This document shows positions 12,601 through 22,960 of a stretch of DNA of 64,000 nt, in pieces. Each line of letters begins with the position of its first letter. Position 1 is the first letter of the stretch. Source of the DNA: Ilex aquifolium (taxonomy: Eukaryota; Streptophyta; Magnoliopsida; Aquifoliales; Aquifoliaceae). A program made the position numbers and the translations under genes. The notes below the pieces were generated by a model. It ran no database searches. It saw nothing but the letters and a program-made list of their open reading frames with translations, and was not told where the DNA came from. The stretch is from NCBI GenBank assembly GCA_951799425.1, contig OX637397.1:19969064-20033063 (forward strand). Direction: 5' to 3'.

Positions 12601-12750
12601 ATACAGTTTAATATAAGCCAATTATATACATATTTTATATAACTGTTATTTGGTTCGGTTTAAGTTTCTTTTTAATTTTCTCTCCACGTGCAAGGATTCT
12701 CTTGTTAGTTGCTTGTGTGTCAATAGATGTTTTTACTGGCGAATTGTTGA

Positions 12751-12891
12751 TTCTTGAATAGCCACGTCAAGCAATGCATTAAATGGTTGAACCTCAGGAC
12801 TGTTGCAATTACTGCCATGTCCATGTACTTGGTCCTCGCCATGATCTTCACCATAATCTACAGATTCCTCTTCTACCTCCTCTATTTCAGG
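12751..12891 (+). other. Exon-like fragment encoding a hydrophobic segment
   Basis: An open stretch encodes CIKWLNLRTVAITAMSMYLV followed by a strongly hydrophobic run (LAMIFTIIYRFLFYLLYF), and ends at CAG/GTTGGT, which resembles a splice donor. A possible acceptor (ATAG) lies near 12760. The length and hydrophobicity fit a membrane-spanning segment. No family is recognised and no partner exon was found, so it may be a gene scrap or chance. Confidence 0.3.
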
Positions 12892-13034
12892 TTGGTGAAT
12901 TGTTGTCCAAGGGCATCAATCTCAAGAACATTATTGATATTTGGCTTCTTTGACTGATGTGTTTTCATTGAGAGCTTCTCATTGCTTTTTTTTTTTTCTT
13001 AATTCTCCTTTTAAAAACCTAAAATTTGCAATTT

Positions 13035-13620
13035 GAAAACAATATTATGTAACGTTGAAAACATTGGAGGTCAAATCAGTAACACATTGAGAATTATTCA
13101 GTAACATGGATAACTGATAATGCATAATTGATAAACCAGTAACATACCTATCAAAAATTAGTAACATGGAACATTAAAAACATTGGTGGTCAAATCAGTA
13201 ATAGATGTAGAGTTTTTAAGTAACATGGACAGCTGATAATGCATAATAGAAAAAATAACAACATACATACCAAAAAATTAGTAACATGTAACATTGCAAA
13301 CGTTGGTGATCAAATCAGTAACACATGCAGCATTCTAAAGTAACATGGACAACTAATAATGCATAATAGAAGAAAATAGTAACATAGTTACCAAAAAATT
13401 AATAACATGGACAACTGATAATGCATAATCAATAAACCAGTAACATACCTACCAAAAATTATTAACATGGAACATTGAAAACATTGGTGGTCAAACCAAT
13501 AACACATGCAACATTTTTAAGTAAGAGGCAGCTAATAATGCATAATAGAAAAAATAATAACACACGTATTAAAAAACTAGTAACATACAAACTGAAAATC
13601 ATTATTGACAAGAAACAAAA
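13035..13620. repeat. Degenerate 120-bp tandem repeat
   Basis: The marker ATAATGCATAAT recurs at about 13121, 13240, 13360, 13422 and 13539, giving spacings of 119, 120, 62 and 117 bp. Each unit contains AGTAACATGG, GGTGGTCAAATCAGTAACA and a closing ACATACC-type segment. One half-unit suggests unequal exchange. No coding potential. Confidence 0.85.
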
Positions 13621-13771
13621 TTAGAATGATGAATTTAAATAATGTAAAAATTAACAGTAACTCAAACTTGTAAAAAAGTAACAAGAATATTTCAAAACCA
13701 AAAAGATTGTGCTAATCTAGTAACACCGGTTTGGTAACATCAATTACAATCTATCAATTAGTAACATGATA

Positions 13772-13893
13772 GGTCTTCAAAAGTGGACCGGCCACCAAAT
13801 TTCAAAATTTTAAACATTAATACGAACACAAGATAGACCCGATGTATTAAAGTTTAAAATTGAGAAATTTGGGGGCCGATCCACTTTTGAAGA
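13772..13893. repeat. Small inverted-repeat (foldback) element
   Basis: GTCTTCAAAAGTGGACCGGC at the left is the near-perfect reverse complement of GCCGATCCACTTTTGAAGAC at the right, with about 60 bp between the arms. Confidence 0.75.
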
Positions 13894-14435
13894 CTTATTT
13901 GGTAAAAAGGCCATAAGGGAACTTATTTTGGTACTAGTCGTGCTCCATGCAAAGCACCTTTTTTTTAATGTATGGGTTGAATTATTGTGGTTAAAATGTT
14001 AAAATTTAAGTGATAAGTCATCGTAGTTTAAAGGTTAAAAGTTAAAATTTAAATGATTTACCGTGGTTAAAAGGTTAAAAGATATAAACCGTCAGATCGA
14101 AATGATTTGAGCCGTTGTTGTGCTTTTCTAACTGTGAAATTTGGGGGCCGGTCCACTTTTGAAGACTTATTTGGTAAAAAGTCCACAAGGGAACTTGTTT
14201 TGGTACTAATCGTGCCCTGTGCAAAGCATGTTTTTTTTTTTTAATGTATGGGTTGAGTTACTGTGGTTAAAAAATTAAAATTTTAGTAAGCTATTGTAGT
14301 TAAAAGTTAAAATTTTAAAAAGTTTCCGTAGTTAAAAGGTTACAAATTAAAATTTAAATGAGCTATCATGGTTAAAAGATATAAACCGTCGGATCAAAAT
14401 GATATGGGACGTTGTTGTGCTTTTCTAACTGAGGA
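13866..14435. repeat. 272-bp tandem duplication next to the foldback
   Basis: GGGGGCCGATCCACTTTTGA at 13871 recurs as GGGGGCCGGTCC... at 14143. The two copies share the run through GGAACTTRTTTTGGTACTA, a poly(T), TATGGGTTGA and GTTGTTGTGCTTTTCTAACTG, and have drifted apart. No gene is seen. Confidence 0.8.
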
Positions 14436-15420
14436 GCTTAAGCAGCTCAAGTAGGATACTTTGTTTTATTAATATATATTTAAAAATAATATGATCAGTT
14501 AATATGATATATGACGGTAATAAAAATATTAGGATGCATATGTGGAAAACTAAGAATGACAGAATTAGAACGATTATATCCGTGAAAAAATAGAGGTAGA
14601 TACATATGAGATATAAATTAAGGAAAACTTGACTTAAATGGTCTCAACATATTTATAGATAGTCGACATATTACAACACCAGTGAAAAAGATTGATATGA
14701 TAGCTTTTGAGGGTAAAGATAATGATGTAAGATCAAAATTAACTTTAAGTGGACTAAGTAAGCACTCCACTACTGCAAGAGTTGGAGATCATGAAAAGCA
14801 TTTCCACAGAAGGAGGCAGGCAGCCAGGAAGCTTTGATCCAAGTCCCTTTTGTGTGTGAATCTTATGGATCTCCTGTATCGACAGGAGTAATAATAAAAT
14901 AAGGTTAGACTGTCTTACCACTAGTAGGTGAACGACAACATTTCAGGTCTATTGTTGTATTCAGTAAGTTAGGTAGCTCAATTCCAATCTTTCAACCTAG
15001 GACTTCTTCTTACTAGAAAAGCAAAGCTAAATAAATATATAATAATTTATGGTTTAACAGAAAATATGTCCCTAAATATTGTATAAGGACAAAAGATGAC
15101 TCATATAGCAGAGCACAAAAAAGTTGGGATAATACTTTGTTGAGTTGAGTTATATTATATTGGATATAAGTAGCCCTTTTAATAGGTGTCATATTATGTC
15201 ATTTGTTTTAGTTTTTTAACTTCATAATTTAGTCTTATATGATCTGTTTTATATAAAATAGTTCTTGAATTTATATGATACGAGTAGCCCTTTTAATAGG
15301 TGCCATACGAAAAATTATGTAATTTTTTTTTGGTTTTTTTAATTTGATAATTTAGTCTTATATAATATGTTTTATATAAAATAGTTCTTGAGTTTTTACT
15401 AGAATTTAGATAAAGTTGAT
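14436..15420. other. AT-rich DNA with a short duplication
   Basis: No gene is seen. TAGCCCTTTTAATAGGTG occurs at 15171 and again at 15285 (114 bp apart), each followed by a similar AT-rich stretch, which marks a diverged local duplication. Confidence 0.6.
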
Positions 15421-15427
15421 GTTTCAC

Positions 15428-15716
15428 TTTTTTTTTTTTTTTTTTTTTCGGTACAAGAAATGGATATGCATATTGGCCACTCCACATATCCGTTAGGGAG
15501 CATTGTCCTTCAGCACTACACAACTATCTGTAGGGGACCTTACCGCACTTACGTTGGGGCCGAAGCTAAGGTTTCATCACGTGCTCTGAACGCTGAAGAG
15601 TAGATTTAACTGTAACGAACTGCCGTAACTATGAAAAATCGAACTCAATCATTTAGCAAAAAAATTTGAGTTCTGGCCCACAACTCGTTGGTCTGAGCCA
15701 ACTGCTCGTCGTGTTG
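15428..15716 (-). mobile_element. SINE-like retroposon, minus strand
   Basis: On the minus strand the sequence starts with GAGCAGTTGGCTCAGACC, resembling a tRNA-type A box, then GAGTTCGATTTTTC, resembling a B box, runs about 230 bp without coding potential, and ends in a poly(A) tail (poly(T) on the plus strand, about 15428-15449). That is the layout of plant tRNA-derived SINEs. I found no clear target duplication, so the call is moderate. Confidence 0.5.
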
Positions 15717-15754
15717 TGAAAGATTCTTATATGATGAATTTCAGGAATTTCAGG

Positions 15755-16110
15755 GAAAATTACACTTTGACTCCCTCAATTATGACTTTTTTTCATATTT
15801 TTTTTCTCAATTATCATGTTTTCCATATAACACTTTTAACTATGTGTTTAGTTTTTGATCGCCCCAATTATTAATGTTCGTAACATATTTAGTAGAAAGT
15901 TGATTCATTTTGCCCTTTGAATTAGATAATTTTTTTTCATATTGGCTTGACACGTTGACAATTTTCATCCAAAAAAATAGTGGACATTTGCAAATGGTGT
16001 AATATAAAATAATTTAAATAGTTGAGAGAGCAACGTAAAAAATTTAATAATTTAAGGGATAAAATCAAATCGAGTCCATAATTTAAGGAATCAAATTATA
16101 TTTGACCGAA
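15755..16110. repeat. Foldback element, copy 1 of a four-member family
   Basis: The left end AATTACACTTTGACTCCC pairs imperfectly with the right end ATTATATTTGACC read on the other strand. Related ends occur near 43955, 45426 and 47165, always with ACTTTGAC-type starts and an AACTATGG-like motif. Internally AT-rich and non-coding. Confidence 0.65.
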
Positions 16111-16195
16111 ATGTTATTCTAAGAAAAAATGTGTTTTCATCTCTTTATTTTTGGATTGTGATTTACTCAAATATGAAACAAATTGAAAATAACAA

Positions 16196-16835
16196 TGATG
16201 ATGCACAAATTGGGTTTGTATACCACCTGTCAATTGAACAGTAAAAAGATGCGGTACTTGATAAGTGAGAGATAGAGACAAAAGCAAGACAAGGTTTATA
16301 GTGGTTCGGTCAATGTGACCTACGTCCACTTTGAATGGCTAAGGTCGCCGGGTATTTTATTAACTCAGGTGTGTAGGGAGAGCAAAGAGTTACAAGCTAT
16401 GAGAGGGAGATGAGGGATGTGCTCAATTCAGTGTCTTGCCCCTCAGGTGTTGGGCGGGCTTACAATTTATAATCGCCTCATAATGGATAGTTATTGAATA
16501 GCTAATCTGGCGGTCATAACGGATTGAGGCAATTTAATAGTCATAACGGATTGTGGCAACTTAATAGTAATTAAATAGCTTGACACATCTTCTCAACGGG
16601 TGAGACAGTTATGGTGCTCTCCATAGGACTCGGTCAAAGGATGAGGTGGGGGTCGACTCCTTCAGAGGCGGCGAGGGTGAGGCTCTTGAATAACCTTGTA
16701 TGCTCCCTGCTGATGTAGCTTCTTGAGCTTGAATAGGCTTGGATCACATTGGGTCTGCTAAGTCTTTATAAGCTTGGGCTCTTAATTGAGTTTGGGCTTT
16801 CAACATGGATCGGGCCTTTCGGGCTTGGTCCATCA
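16196..16835 (-). repeat. 3' LTR of the Tat-type element
   Basis: This is the downstream LTR in element orientation. On the plus strand it runs from TGATGATGCACAAATTGG to GGCTTGGTCCATCA, the same 640-bp length as the copy at 27161. It is followed on the plus strand by TTTTCCCCCC, the complement of the polypurine tract. Confidence 0.93.
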
Positions 16836-16848
16836 TTTTCCCCCCAAT
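16836..16848 (-). other. Polypurine tract of the Tat-type element
   Basis: The minus strand reads TTGGGGGGAAAA directly before the TGATGG start of the 3' LTR, the usual plus-strand primer. Confidence 0.85.
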
Positions 16849-17054
16849 GCCCCGTGTCAAAGGAAACTTGGAGAAAGGGGCATTTGTTTAAATCTTGAGC
16901 TCGTGGTGGAGACTCCTTCTAATAGATGACTCTTCCCCTTCGTGATATATCTCACCTTTCAGGATACCTCCAGTCTTTTCTTTTTTTTTATTTGGATTTT
17001 TATGGGAGCCCTTGATTTTCAATTCGGGGCTTTTCCCTCTTTAAAAACCCTAGG

Positions 17055-17064
17055 CTATAAATAG
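17055..17064 (+). promoter_or_regulatory. TATA box of the antisense gene
   Basis: CTATAAATAG lies 117 bp upstream of the first ATG (17181) of the plus-strand gene inside the element. It suggests a dedicated promoter independent of the minus-strand LTR promoter. Confidence 0.55.
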
Positions 17065-17375
17065 AAGCTTCATTTTCATTCTAACCATTTCCTTCAACTT
17101 TGAGATAGTGTTCCTTCTTGAAATTTCTTGGAGACCCAAGGTTAGATATTCTTGAGTTTGAATACTGAGCACTTCGATCAATGTCGACTGAAGGTGAGTT
17201 TATGGATCTTGGTGGAGAGCTCGAAGAAATTTGCTTGGTTCTTGGAGAGGAGGCGCGCAGCCTGAGGGAGGTGGAGCAGCCGCCGGCCGCCGGCCGCCTC
17301 TGCTGTTCACGCAAGGGAGGGGGCGTCATTGGGTGCCGCTGCAGCTGGTGGAGACAGGATGGGTACCCTGTACAG

Positions 17376-17483
17376 TCTGGGCGCCACTTTAGGAGCTAAA
17401 GTGGGCAGCAATCTGAGCGCCACTTTAGGTGCTAAACTGGACAGCCATCTGGGCGCCCCTTTAGGCGCTGAACTGGGCAGCCT
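17376..17483 (+). repeat. 36-bp tandem repeat, three units
   Basis: Three units of TCTGGGCGCCACTTTAGG type (17376, 17412, 17448) encode 12-residue repeats rich in LGA in the N-terminal part of the antisense gene. Confidence 0.85.
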
Positions 17484-18590
17484 GGGTGAACATAATGTTC
17501 GCGTGATGGAGCAGAGGGGCGGGTAGAGAGGAGGCACTGGCGTCTGCTATGCTAGGCAGCCCGTTAGGCGAAGGAGATGAGAGAGAGAAGGAGGTCTTGG
17601 GTGCCGCTTCTACGCGCAGGACAGCTGGGAGCGCAGCTCAGGCGCTGGGCGAGCATGGAGATGCCTTGGGCGCTGATCCAAGCAGTCTAGGCAGGCAACT
17701 TGCTCGCATTAGGGGGCGTGGGGATGGGCGAGTAGCCCAACTCACTTGGAGAGGAGATAGGCGAGCAGCCCAAGCGGGTCAGGCGTCTATGGTCTCTAAA
17801 ACGCCTATAGCACTGGGCGAGACGCCCCAGGTTTCAGGTGCTGGCGGTGAGGCGCCTATTGTGTCGGACGCTGGTTGCGAGGTGCCTTCGTTGTTGGGCA
17901 AGACTAGATTAGCCATGGGTATTCTTGATTGTCACACTTCTGGCAATGCGGCAGATAACCCGACTCTTTCAAGTGTAACTTCTCAAAATCGAATCCCTCA
18001 AGACCTCCCTCGTAGTGGCTCGGGCAAAGTTTCACGCCCCCGCAACAAAAAGCACCGAGGCAAGGTGGCTCTTAACGATGATGGATCCAAAGTAAGTACC
18101 CTTTCTAGTATGCTCAATACCGATGATGATATTCTGAGAATTATTTCTGCTTACCACATTCCTCCAATTGTGCTGTGCCGTCAGGCTGAGATGGGTGAGC
18201 CTGTTTGTGATGACTCCTCTGGTGACATTGCCATCTACGAGGAGATGCTTGAGGCTAGGCTCCGGTTCCCTATGTCTTATTCTATTTGTCATATTCTAGA
18301 TTATTTTCCATTGACACCGGGGCGGTTGGCACCTAATGGTTGGAGAGTTTTGTTGGGCTTTCTTGTATTGTGGAGGAAGGTGCATCATGAAGATGCCTCT
18401 CTTGTCGAATTTCATGCAGCCTATAACTTGAGCGAAACTCCTGCCCCTAACAGAGGGTGGTACTATTTTACCACGAGGGGTGGTAAGTTGCTTGTGGGAT
18501 TACGCTCCAAATATCACAGTTGGAAATCTCGCTTCTTGTTTATCGGTGGTGAATGGGTCTCAGAGGCTGATAGGACTTTGGTACCAACAC

Positions 18591-19111
18591 GATGGGGTGC
18601 TCCCAAGAGACTTGGTACGCCCTACACTTATTCTTTCTCTTTTCCTCTTTTTTTTTTTTATGTATACCCATCATCCCCTTGCATACCAGCCTGTGCTCTC
18701 GAAAGATCAGGAGTGGAAATTGCAGGCCGTGAGGGCTCATCCTAACAAAGATTTGGGAGTTCTTTTGCCCAAAGATGGTGGGGCTAAAGGTTTCCCTAGA
18801 GTCCGTGCTAGGGCTGCTGCTCCCTCCTTGAAGTCTGGCGGTTCCACTTTGATGGGGTGCTCCTAGAAGACTTGGTACGCCCTACACTTATTCTTTCTCT
18901 TTTCCTTTTTTTTTTTTATGTATGCCCATCATCCCCTTGCAGACCCGCCTGTGCTCTCGAAAGATTAGGATTGGAAATTACAGGCCGTGAGGGCTCATCT
19001 TGACAAAGATTTGAGAGTTCTTTTGCCCAAAGATGGTGGGGCTAAAGGTTTCCCTGGAGTCCGTGCTAGGGCTGTTGCTCCCTCCCCGAAGTCTGGTGGT
19101 TCCACTTTGAA
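18591..19111 (+). repeat. 260-bp tandem duplication spanning intron 1 and the next exon
   Basis: GATGGGGTGCTCC at 18591 recurs at 18851, and the match runs through the intron and the exon to about 19111. In copy 2 the intron is 18875-18942 with GT and CAG ends intact. In copy 1 the equivalent acceptor reads GCAT (about 18684), although an AG lies five bases further on. A TAG just after the copy 2 junction (18862-18864) also breaks the frame there. Confidence 0.88.
18615..18684 (+). other. Intron 1 of the antisense gene (acceptor decayed)
   Basis: Donor CTTG/GTACGC, a T-rich tract, and GCAT in place of the GCAG kept in the duplicate at 18942. With the ancestral site, exon phase is kept and the protein would read from PKRL into DQPVLSKDQEW. 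Confidence 0.65.
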
Positions 19112-19119
19112 GAGAAAGG

Positions 19120-19194
19120 GTATGTTGATTCTCTTGTACTTTTCTCCTCTACTTGGTGTTTTTCATCTAGATAATACTTTATTGCCTTTTGTAG
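19120..19194 (+). other. Intron 2 of the antisense gene
   Basis: AAAGG/GTATGTTG ... TTTTGTAG/CGGATAG. Removing 75 bp joins STLKRK to ADRKVIGSCL in frame. Confidence 0.7.
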
Positions 19195-19634
19195 CGGATA
19201 GAAAGGTGATTGGGTCCTGCCTCTCTGGTAGGAGCCCTCATCCTCCTAAAGTGGCGAGGATAGGCGATGCCTCCCAAGTGATCTCTCCAATGGTGCCGCC
19301 CGAGGTGAGCTCTCCTCAAACAACCCCTTTAGTGGTGCCTCGGGCGTGCTCCCATTAAGAGTCCCCTCCAGTGGTGCCTCTTCAGTCGGCGACTCCTTCG
19401 GTCGTGAGCTCTACTCCAGAGACTCCCTTGTCGACCACACCTTCTGCCCCTCGTTCGTTCACTCCTCCTATGGGACCTTCTACGGGGGCACCGATTCAGA
19501 CTGGTCCCATGCTGGGCAACCCGCAAGTCATTAGGGAGAGACTTGGGAGATTCGTGTTTCTGCCCAAAGTCTAGGGGATTAGTACTTTAGGCACCCAGGG
19601 AATTATTAACACATTTCTGGAAGGACTGGCTCAG

Positions 19635-19710
19635 GTAAAGGTCTGTTATTCCCCTTTCTCCAGTCATTCTCTATGCATTTTTTCATTCCTTTACCTTCTG
19701 TATTTTTCAG
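19635..19710 (+). other. Intron 3 of the antisense gene
   Basis: GCTCAG/GTAAAGGT ... TATTTTTCAG/GCTTC, phase 0. It joins NTFLEGLAQ to the coiled-coil exon in frame, with a good pyrimidine tract. Confidence 0.75.
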
Positions 19711-19854
19711 GCTTCAACTGCATCCGTATGCTTGCTTTCAAGGGCCCATTTTTACAACCAGCTAAAGCTTAGTCATGAGGTTGTACAGAAGGAGCTTCTA
19801 GCTGCTCAAGGGAGGATTGCTGAGCTTGAAGCTATTGGTAGGACTTCCCAGGTT

Positions 19855-20064
19855 GAGCTTGTGGCGACCCATGAGAGGGCGACTAAGCTTGAGACTGAGC
19901 TTTTGACGACCCATGAGAGGGACGCGCTCAGGGAGGCTGAGCTTGTGGAGGCCCGTGAGAGGGCCACGCTTAGGAAGACTGAGCTTACAGAGACCCGCGA
20001 GAGGGCCGTGCTCAGAGAGGTCGAGCTTGTGGAGGCCCATGAGAGGGTCATGCTATGAGAGACT
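19855..20064 (+). repeat. 42-bp tandem repeat encoding a 14-residue coiled-coil unit
   Basis: Five consecutive units of the form EL-xxx-HER/RER-A-xLxxx occupy two heptads each. The last unit has a TGA at 20056-20058. Confidence 0.85.
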
Positions 20065-20616
20065 GCCCGCTTGAGAGCAGAGGTGGAGACAGCTCATGAG
20101 AGAGCTTCCTGGTCTAAGGGGAGGGCTACCATAGCTGAGAGTGACTTGGAGAATGGCCTTGCAAATGCCTTTATTGACGGTTATGAGGAGCTCTGGGGAA
20201 AGATTTATGCTTTTTTCCCTGATATTGACATTTCAGGCTTCGTGCCAACTGAAGCGCCTGATGATGGTGATGGAGGCTCTGATCATGCTGAGGATGATGC
20301 TGAAGATGATGATGGTGATGATGAGGATGATGATGATGAGGAGGAGGTGGTGGACGACCATGAGAGTAGTTAGAGTGTTGGGGACTTTTTTTTTTTAGAA
20401 AGGCAGTCTGTAGCCTCACTTTTTTAAAAGTGGGTTTTTGCCACTGATGCTCCTTTGAAATTGAATACAAAAATGCAAAGATCTTTTTCAGAGTAAAATG
20501 TAGAAAATTTTATTCATTCACTGCTTATGTCAAGCAATACTGGGTAATATCCCCAAAAAAGGTACAAAAAATAAAACAAAGTTCTCTAACTTTACTACTT
20601 CTACTCTATTAAGATG

Positions 20617-21804
20617 TCACTGGTAGTACCTCTTCAGGTGCTCAACATTCTACGGATGGGGTAAGACTTTTCCCTCGGAATTCTGGATCTTGTAGGCGTC
20701 TGGCCTCACTACTTCTGTTATGAGGTAGGGTCCTTCCCAGTTTGGTCCCAACTTTCCTTCCCGCGAATCTTTTGTGGCGAGGATCACTTTCTTGAGGACC
20801 AAGTCTCCTGGTTGGAAGGAATGAGGCTTCACCCTCGAGTTGTAGTACTTCGCCATGCGGCGCTTGTATTCCGCGTTGCAGACCACAACCATCTCCCTTG
20901 CCTCCTCTATCAAGTCGAGGTTGATGCGGAGTCCTTCCTCGTTGGTGATGGGGTCCTGGTGTTAGACCCTTAATGAATGTACCCCGATTTTTACAGGGAT
21001 GACTGCCTCAGTTCCGAAGGCAAGGGAAAATGGAGTTTATCCAGTTGATGTCCTCGGTGTTGTTCGGTAGGCCCATAACACGCCTGGGAGTTCGTCAACC
21101 CAAAGACCATTCGCCCTTTCAAGCCTTGTCTTTAGGCTGCGTAACATTGTCCTGACCATGACTTCTGCCTGTCCATTTGCCTGCGGGTGTGCTGGGCTGG
21201 AATGAGGCTGTCTTATCTGGAGGTCGGAGCAGAATGAGTTGAGGAGCTTGTTGTCGAACTGTTTGGCGTTGTCGCTGACAATAGCGTGGGGGTATCATGA
21301 AGTGGCAGACCAGATTCTTCCAGATAAAATCTCTGACCTTTGCGTCTTTGCTAAGGGTTCAGCGTCTGCCCACTTGGTGAAGTAGTCGACCGCTACCACC
21401 ACGAACTTGCACTGTCCTCTACTGAGAAGTAGGGGGCCTAGGATGTCAATGCCCCATTTGGAGAAGGGACTTGTGATGACCGTGAGTTCTTCTGGCAGCT
21501 GTCTAGGCACAGTGGCGAAGCGCTAACACTTGTCACACTTCTTGGCGAACTCCTGGGTGTCCCTCATGATGCTAGGCCATAAGTAGCCTTGTCTGAGTGC
21601 CTTGTGGGTGAGGGAGCGTCCTCTAGAGTGATTTCCACATACCACTTCATGGATCTCGCGCAGGGTATAATCAGCTTTTTCGGGTGAGAGGCACCGCAGT
21701 AATGGTAAGGAGTAGCCTTTTTTGTATAGGGTGTCTTGTAAGATAGTAAACTTGGAGGCTCTCATCCTGAGCTTCCTGGCCTCGAGGGGTTCATCTGGCA
21801 ACAC
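20617..21804 (-). pseudogene. Integrase region of the Tat-type element
   Basis: The minus-strand coding shows the zinc-binding start (HEVVCGNHSRG to CDKC), then the DDE core: WGIDILGPL, IVSDNAKQFDN and the HPQANGQAEV region with the catalytic Glu, and a C-terminal GPNWEGPYLI module ending at a TGA (plus strand 20617-20619). Frame breaks lie near 21300 and 21510-21525. A TAG in the last part (about 20650) sits where Trp is usual. It would integrate element cDNA but is inactive. It converges tail-to-tail with the antisense gene ending at 20373. Confidence 0.88.
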
Positions 21805-21819
21805 ACCCTCCTGGAGGTA

Positions 21820-22350
21820 AGCTCTTAGGGGTGATCTAGTTTAATTTGGCAGATGCACAGTTGACGTTTGTGGCTTCCACATCTAACTTGCTTGGTTCGA
21901 ACTGGTGACCAATGAATGCTGGTCCTGACGGGGCTTCTGAGGATGAGGCGAGCCTGGCTAGTGCATCCGCAACCATGTTCTTCTCCCTTGGGATGTGGCT
22001 GATTTGGAAGTTTCAAAACTTCGCGACCAAGGCTTTTACTATGACAAAGTACTCCTGCATTCTCGTTCCCTTTGCTTCGAACTCGTCCTTCACTTGGTTG
22101 ACTATCAGCTGAGAGTCACTGTGAGTAATGAGGTGTTGGGCTTCCATTTCAATTGCCAACCTTAGGCCGGAGAGGAGGGCCTCATATTCTGCCTCATTGT
22201 TGGAGGCGATGAAGTGGAGCTTCACAGCATACTTGATGAGAGTGCCATCAAGGCTGATCAGGATTAGGCCAGCTCCACATCCTTCACTGGTTGAGGAGCC
22301 ATCCACATAGACCTTCCAGAGTGGCGGAGATGAGAGTTCGGAGGGCACTG
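21820..22350 (-). pseudogene. Second (archaeal-type) RNase H of the Tat-type element
   Basis: The minus strand encodes PLWKVYVDGSS, GCGAGLIL, ASNNEAEYEALLSGLRLA and THSDSQLIVNQV, the order of acidic catalytic motifs of an archaeal-type RNase H that Tat elements carry besides the retroviral one. It is followed, after a stop at 22013, by HIPREKNMVADALARLAS. The separate retroviral RNase H lies upstream at 22575-22922. Confidence 0.85.
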
Positions 22351-22960
22351 CGGAAGCCGGGGCGCCAGGGGGCGCCAGGGGGTGCCTGGGCGTCTGGTCT
22401 AGATGCTTGGGTGTACTCGTCGAGTGTCTGGGTGTCCTCGCCGAGCGTTTGATTGCTTTGCGTGTCCGGGCTTAACGTCTGAAGTGTGGAATGCTCATTG
22501 ATCTCCTCTACGGGTGTAAGCTCAGTAATAAAATCTGCCAAGGCTTGTGCTTTGATGGCCGTTCTTGGTTGGTACTAGATATCGAACTTGCCTAGTTTCA
22601 CTGCCCACTTAAGGAGTCTCCTGGATACATCTGGTTTTTCCAAGAATCTCTTTAGAGGTTGGTCTCTAATCACAACAATGGTGTGACTCTGAAAATAATG
22701 TCGCAGGCGTCTTGTTGTTGAGATGAGGGCGAGCGCTAGTTTTTCTAGCTCTGAATATCTGATTTTCGCTCCTCGGTATGCTCTGCTCACATAATAGATT
22801 GGCTTTTGCACTCCATCATTGTTCCTGATGAGGACTGAGCTTATAGTTGATGGGAAAGTAGAAAGGTATAAGTATAAACTTTCACCCGGTGTAGCGTGTG
22901 AAAGGAGAGAAGGTGTAGCCAAGTAGGCTTTGAGCCTCTAGAAGGCTTCCTCTGCCTCAG
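22284..22960 (-). pseudogene. Retroviral-type RNase H and linker of the Tat-type element
   Basis: The first RNase H shows YLYLSTFPSTISSVLIR, KPIYYVSRAYRGAK, RYSELEKLALALI and FLEKPDVSRRLLKW. A stop at 22575 precedes a linker rich in Thr/Gln and Ala/Pro, with GCGCC-containing DNA near 22355-22385, before the second RNase H. Confidence 0.85.

Larger units (their letters stand above)
17181..20373 (+). pseudogene. Antisense gene with PF04195-like domain, introns and coiled coil
   Basis: Transcribed opposite to gag-pol. The N-terminal part (from ATG 17181) contains three 12-residue Gly/Leu/Ala repeats and a frameshift near 17500. The main frame at 17549-18614 carries, at about 18250-18560, LRFPMSYSICHILDYF, LAPNGWRVLLGFLVLW, RGWYYF and SRFLFIGGEW, which match what I know of the PF04195 (putative gypsy-type transposon) domain. 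Three introns of about 70-76 bp then separate exons encoding a charged segment, a Pro/Ser/Thr-rich linker, a coiled coil of 14-residue repeats (19855-20064) and an acidic Asp/Glu tail ending at 20373. In-frame stops at about 19356, 19572 and 20056 and a 260-bp duplication disable it. Antisense genes between integrase and 3' LTR are known in some Tat-lineage elements; their function is unclear. Confidence 0.8.

Noticed and set aside
13035-13620. A possible CRISPR array, because of regular repeats
   Set aside because: Units are 120 bp and diverged throughout, without short repeats and unique spacers, and this is plant nuclear DNA.
19798-20051. Leucine- and serine-rich minus-strand frames of about 80 codons
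   Set aside because: They are shadows of the 14-residue coiled-coil repeat on the plus strand.
20268-20372. A simple-sequence artefact instead of coding
   Set aside because: The GAT/GAG-rich run is in frame with the coiled coil and closes with a stop, so it reads better as an acidic tail.
20171-20470. A His/Pro-rich minus-strand frame
   Set aside because: It is the complement of the acidic Asp/Glu tail of the antisense gene, so its composition is a by-product.
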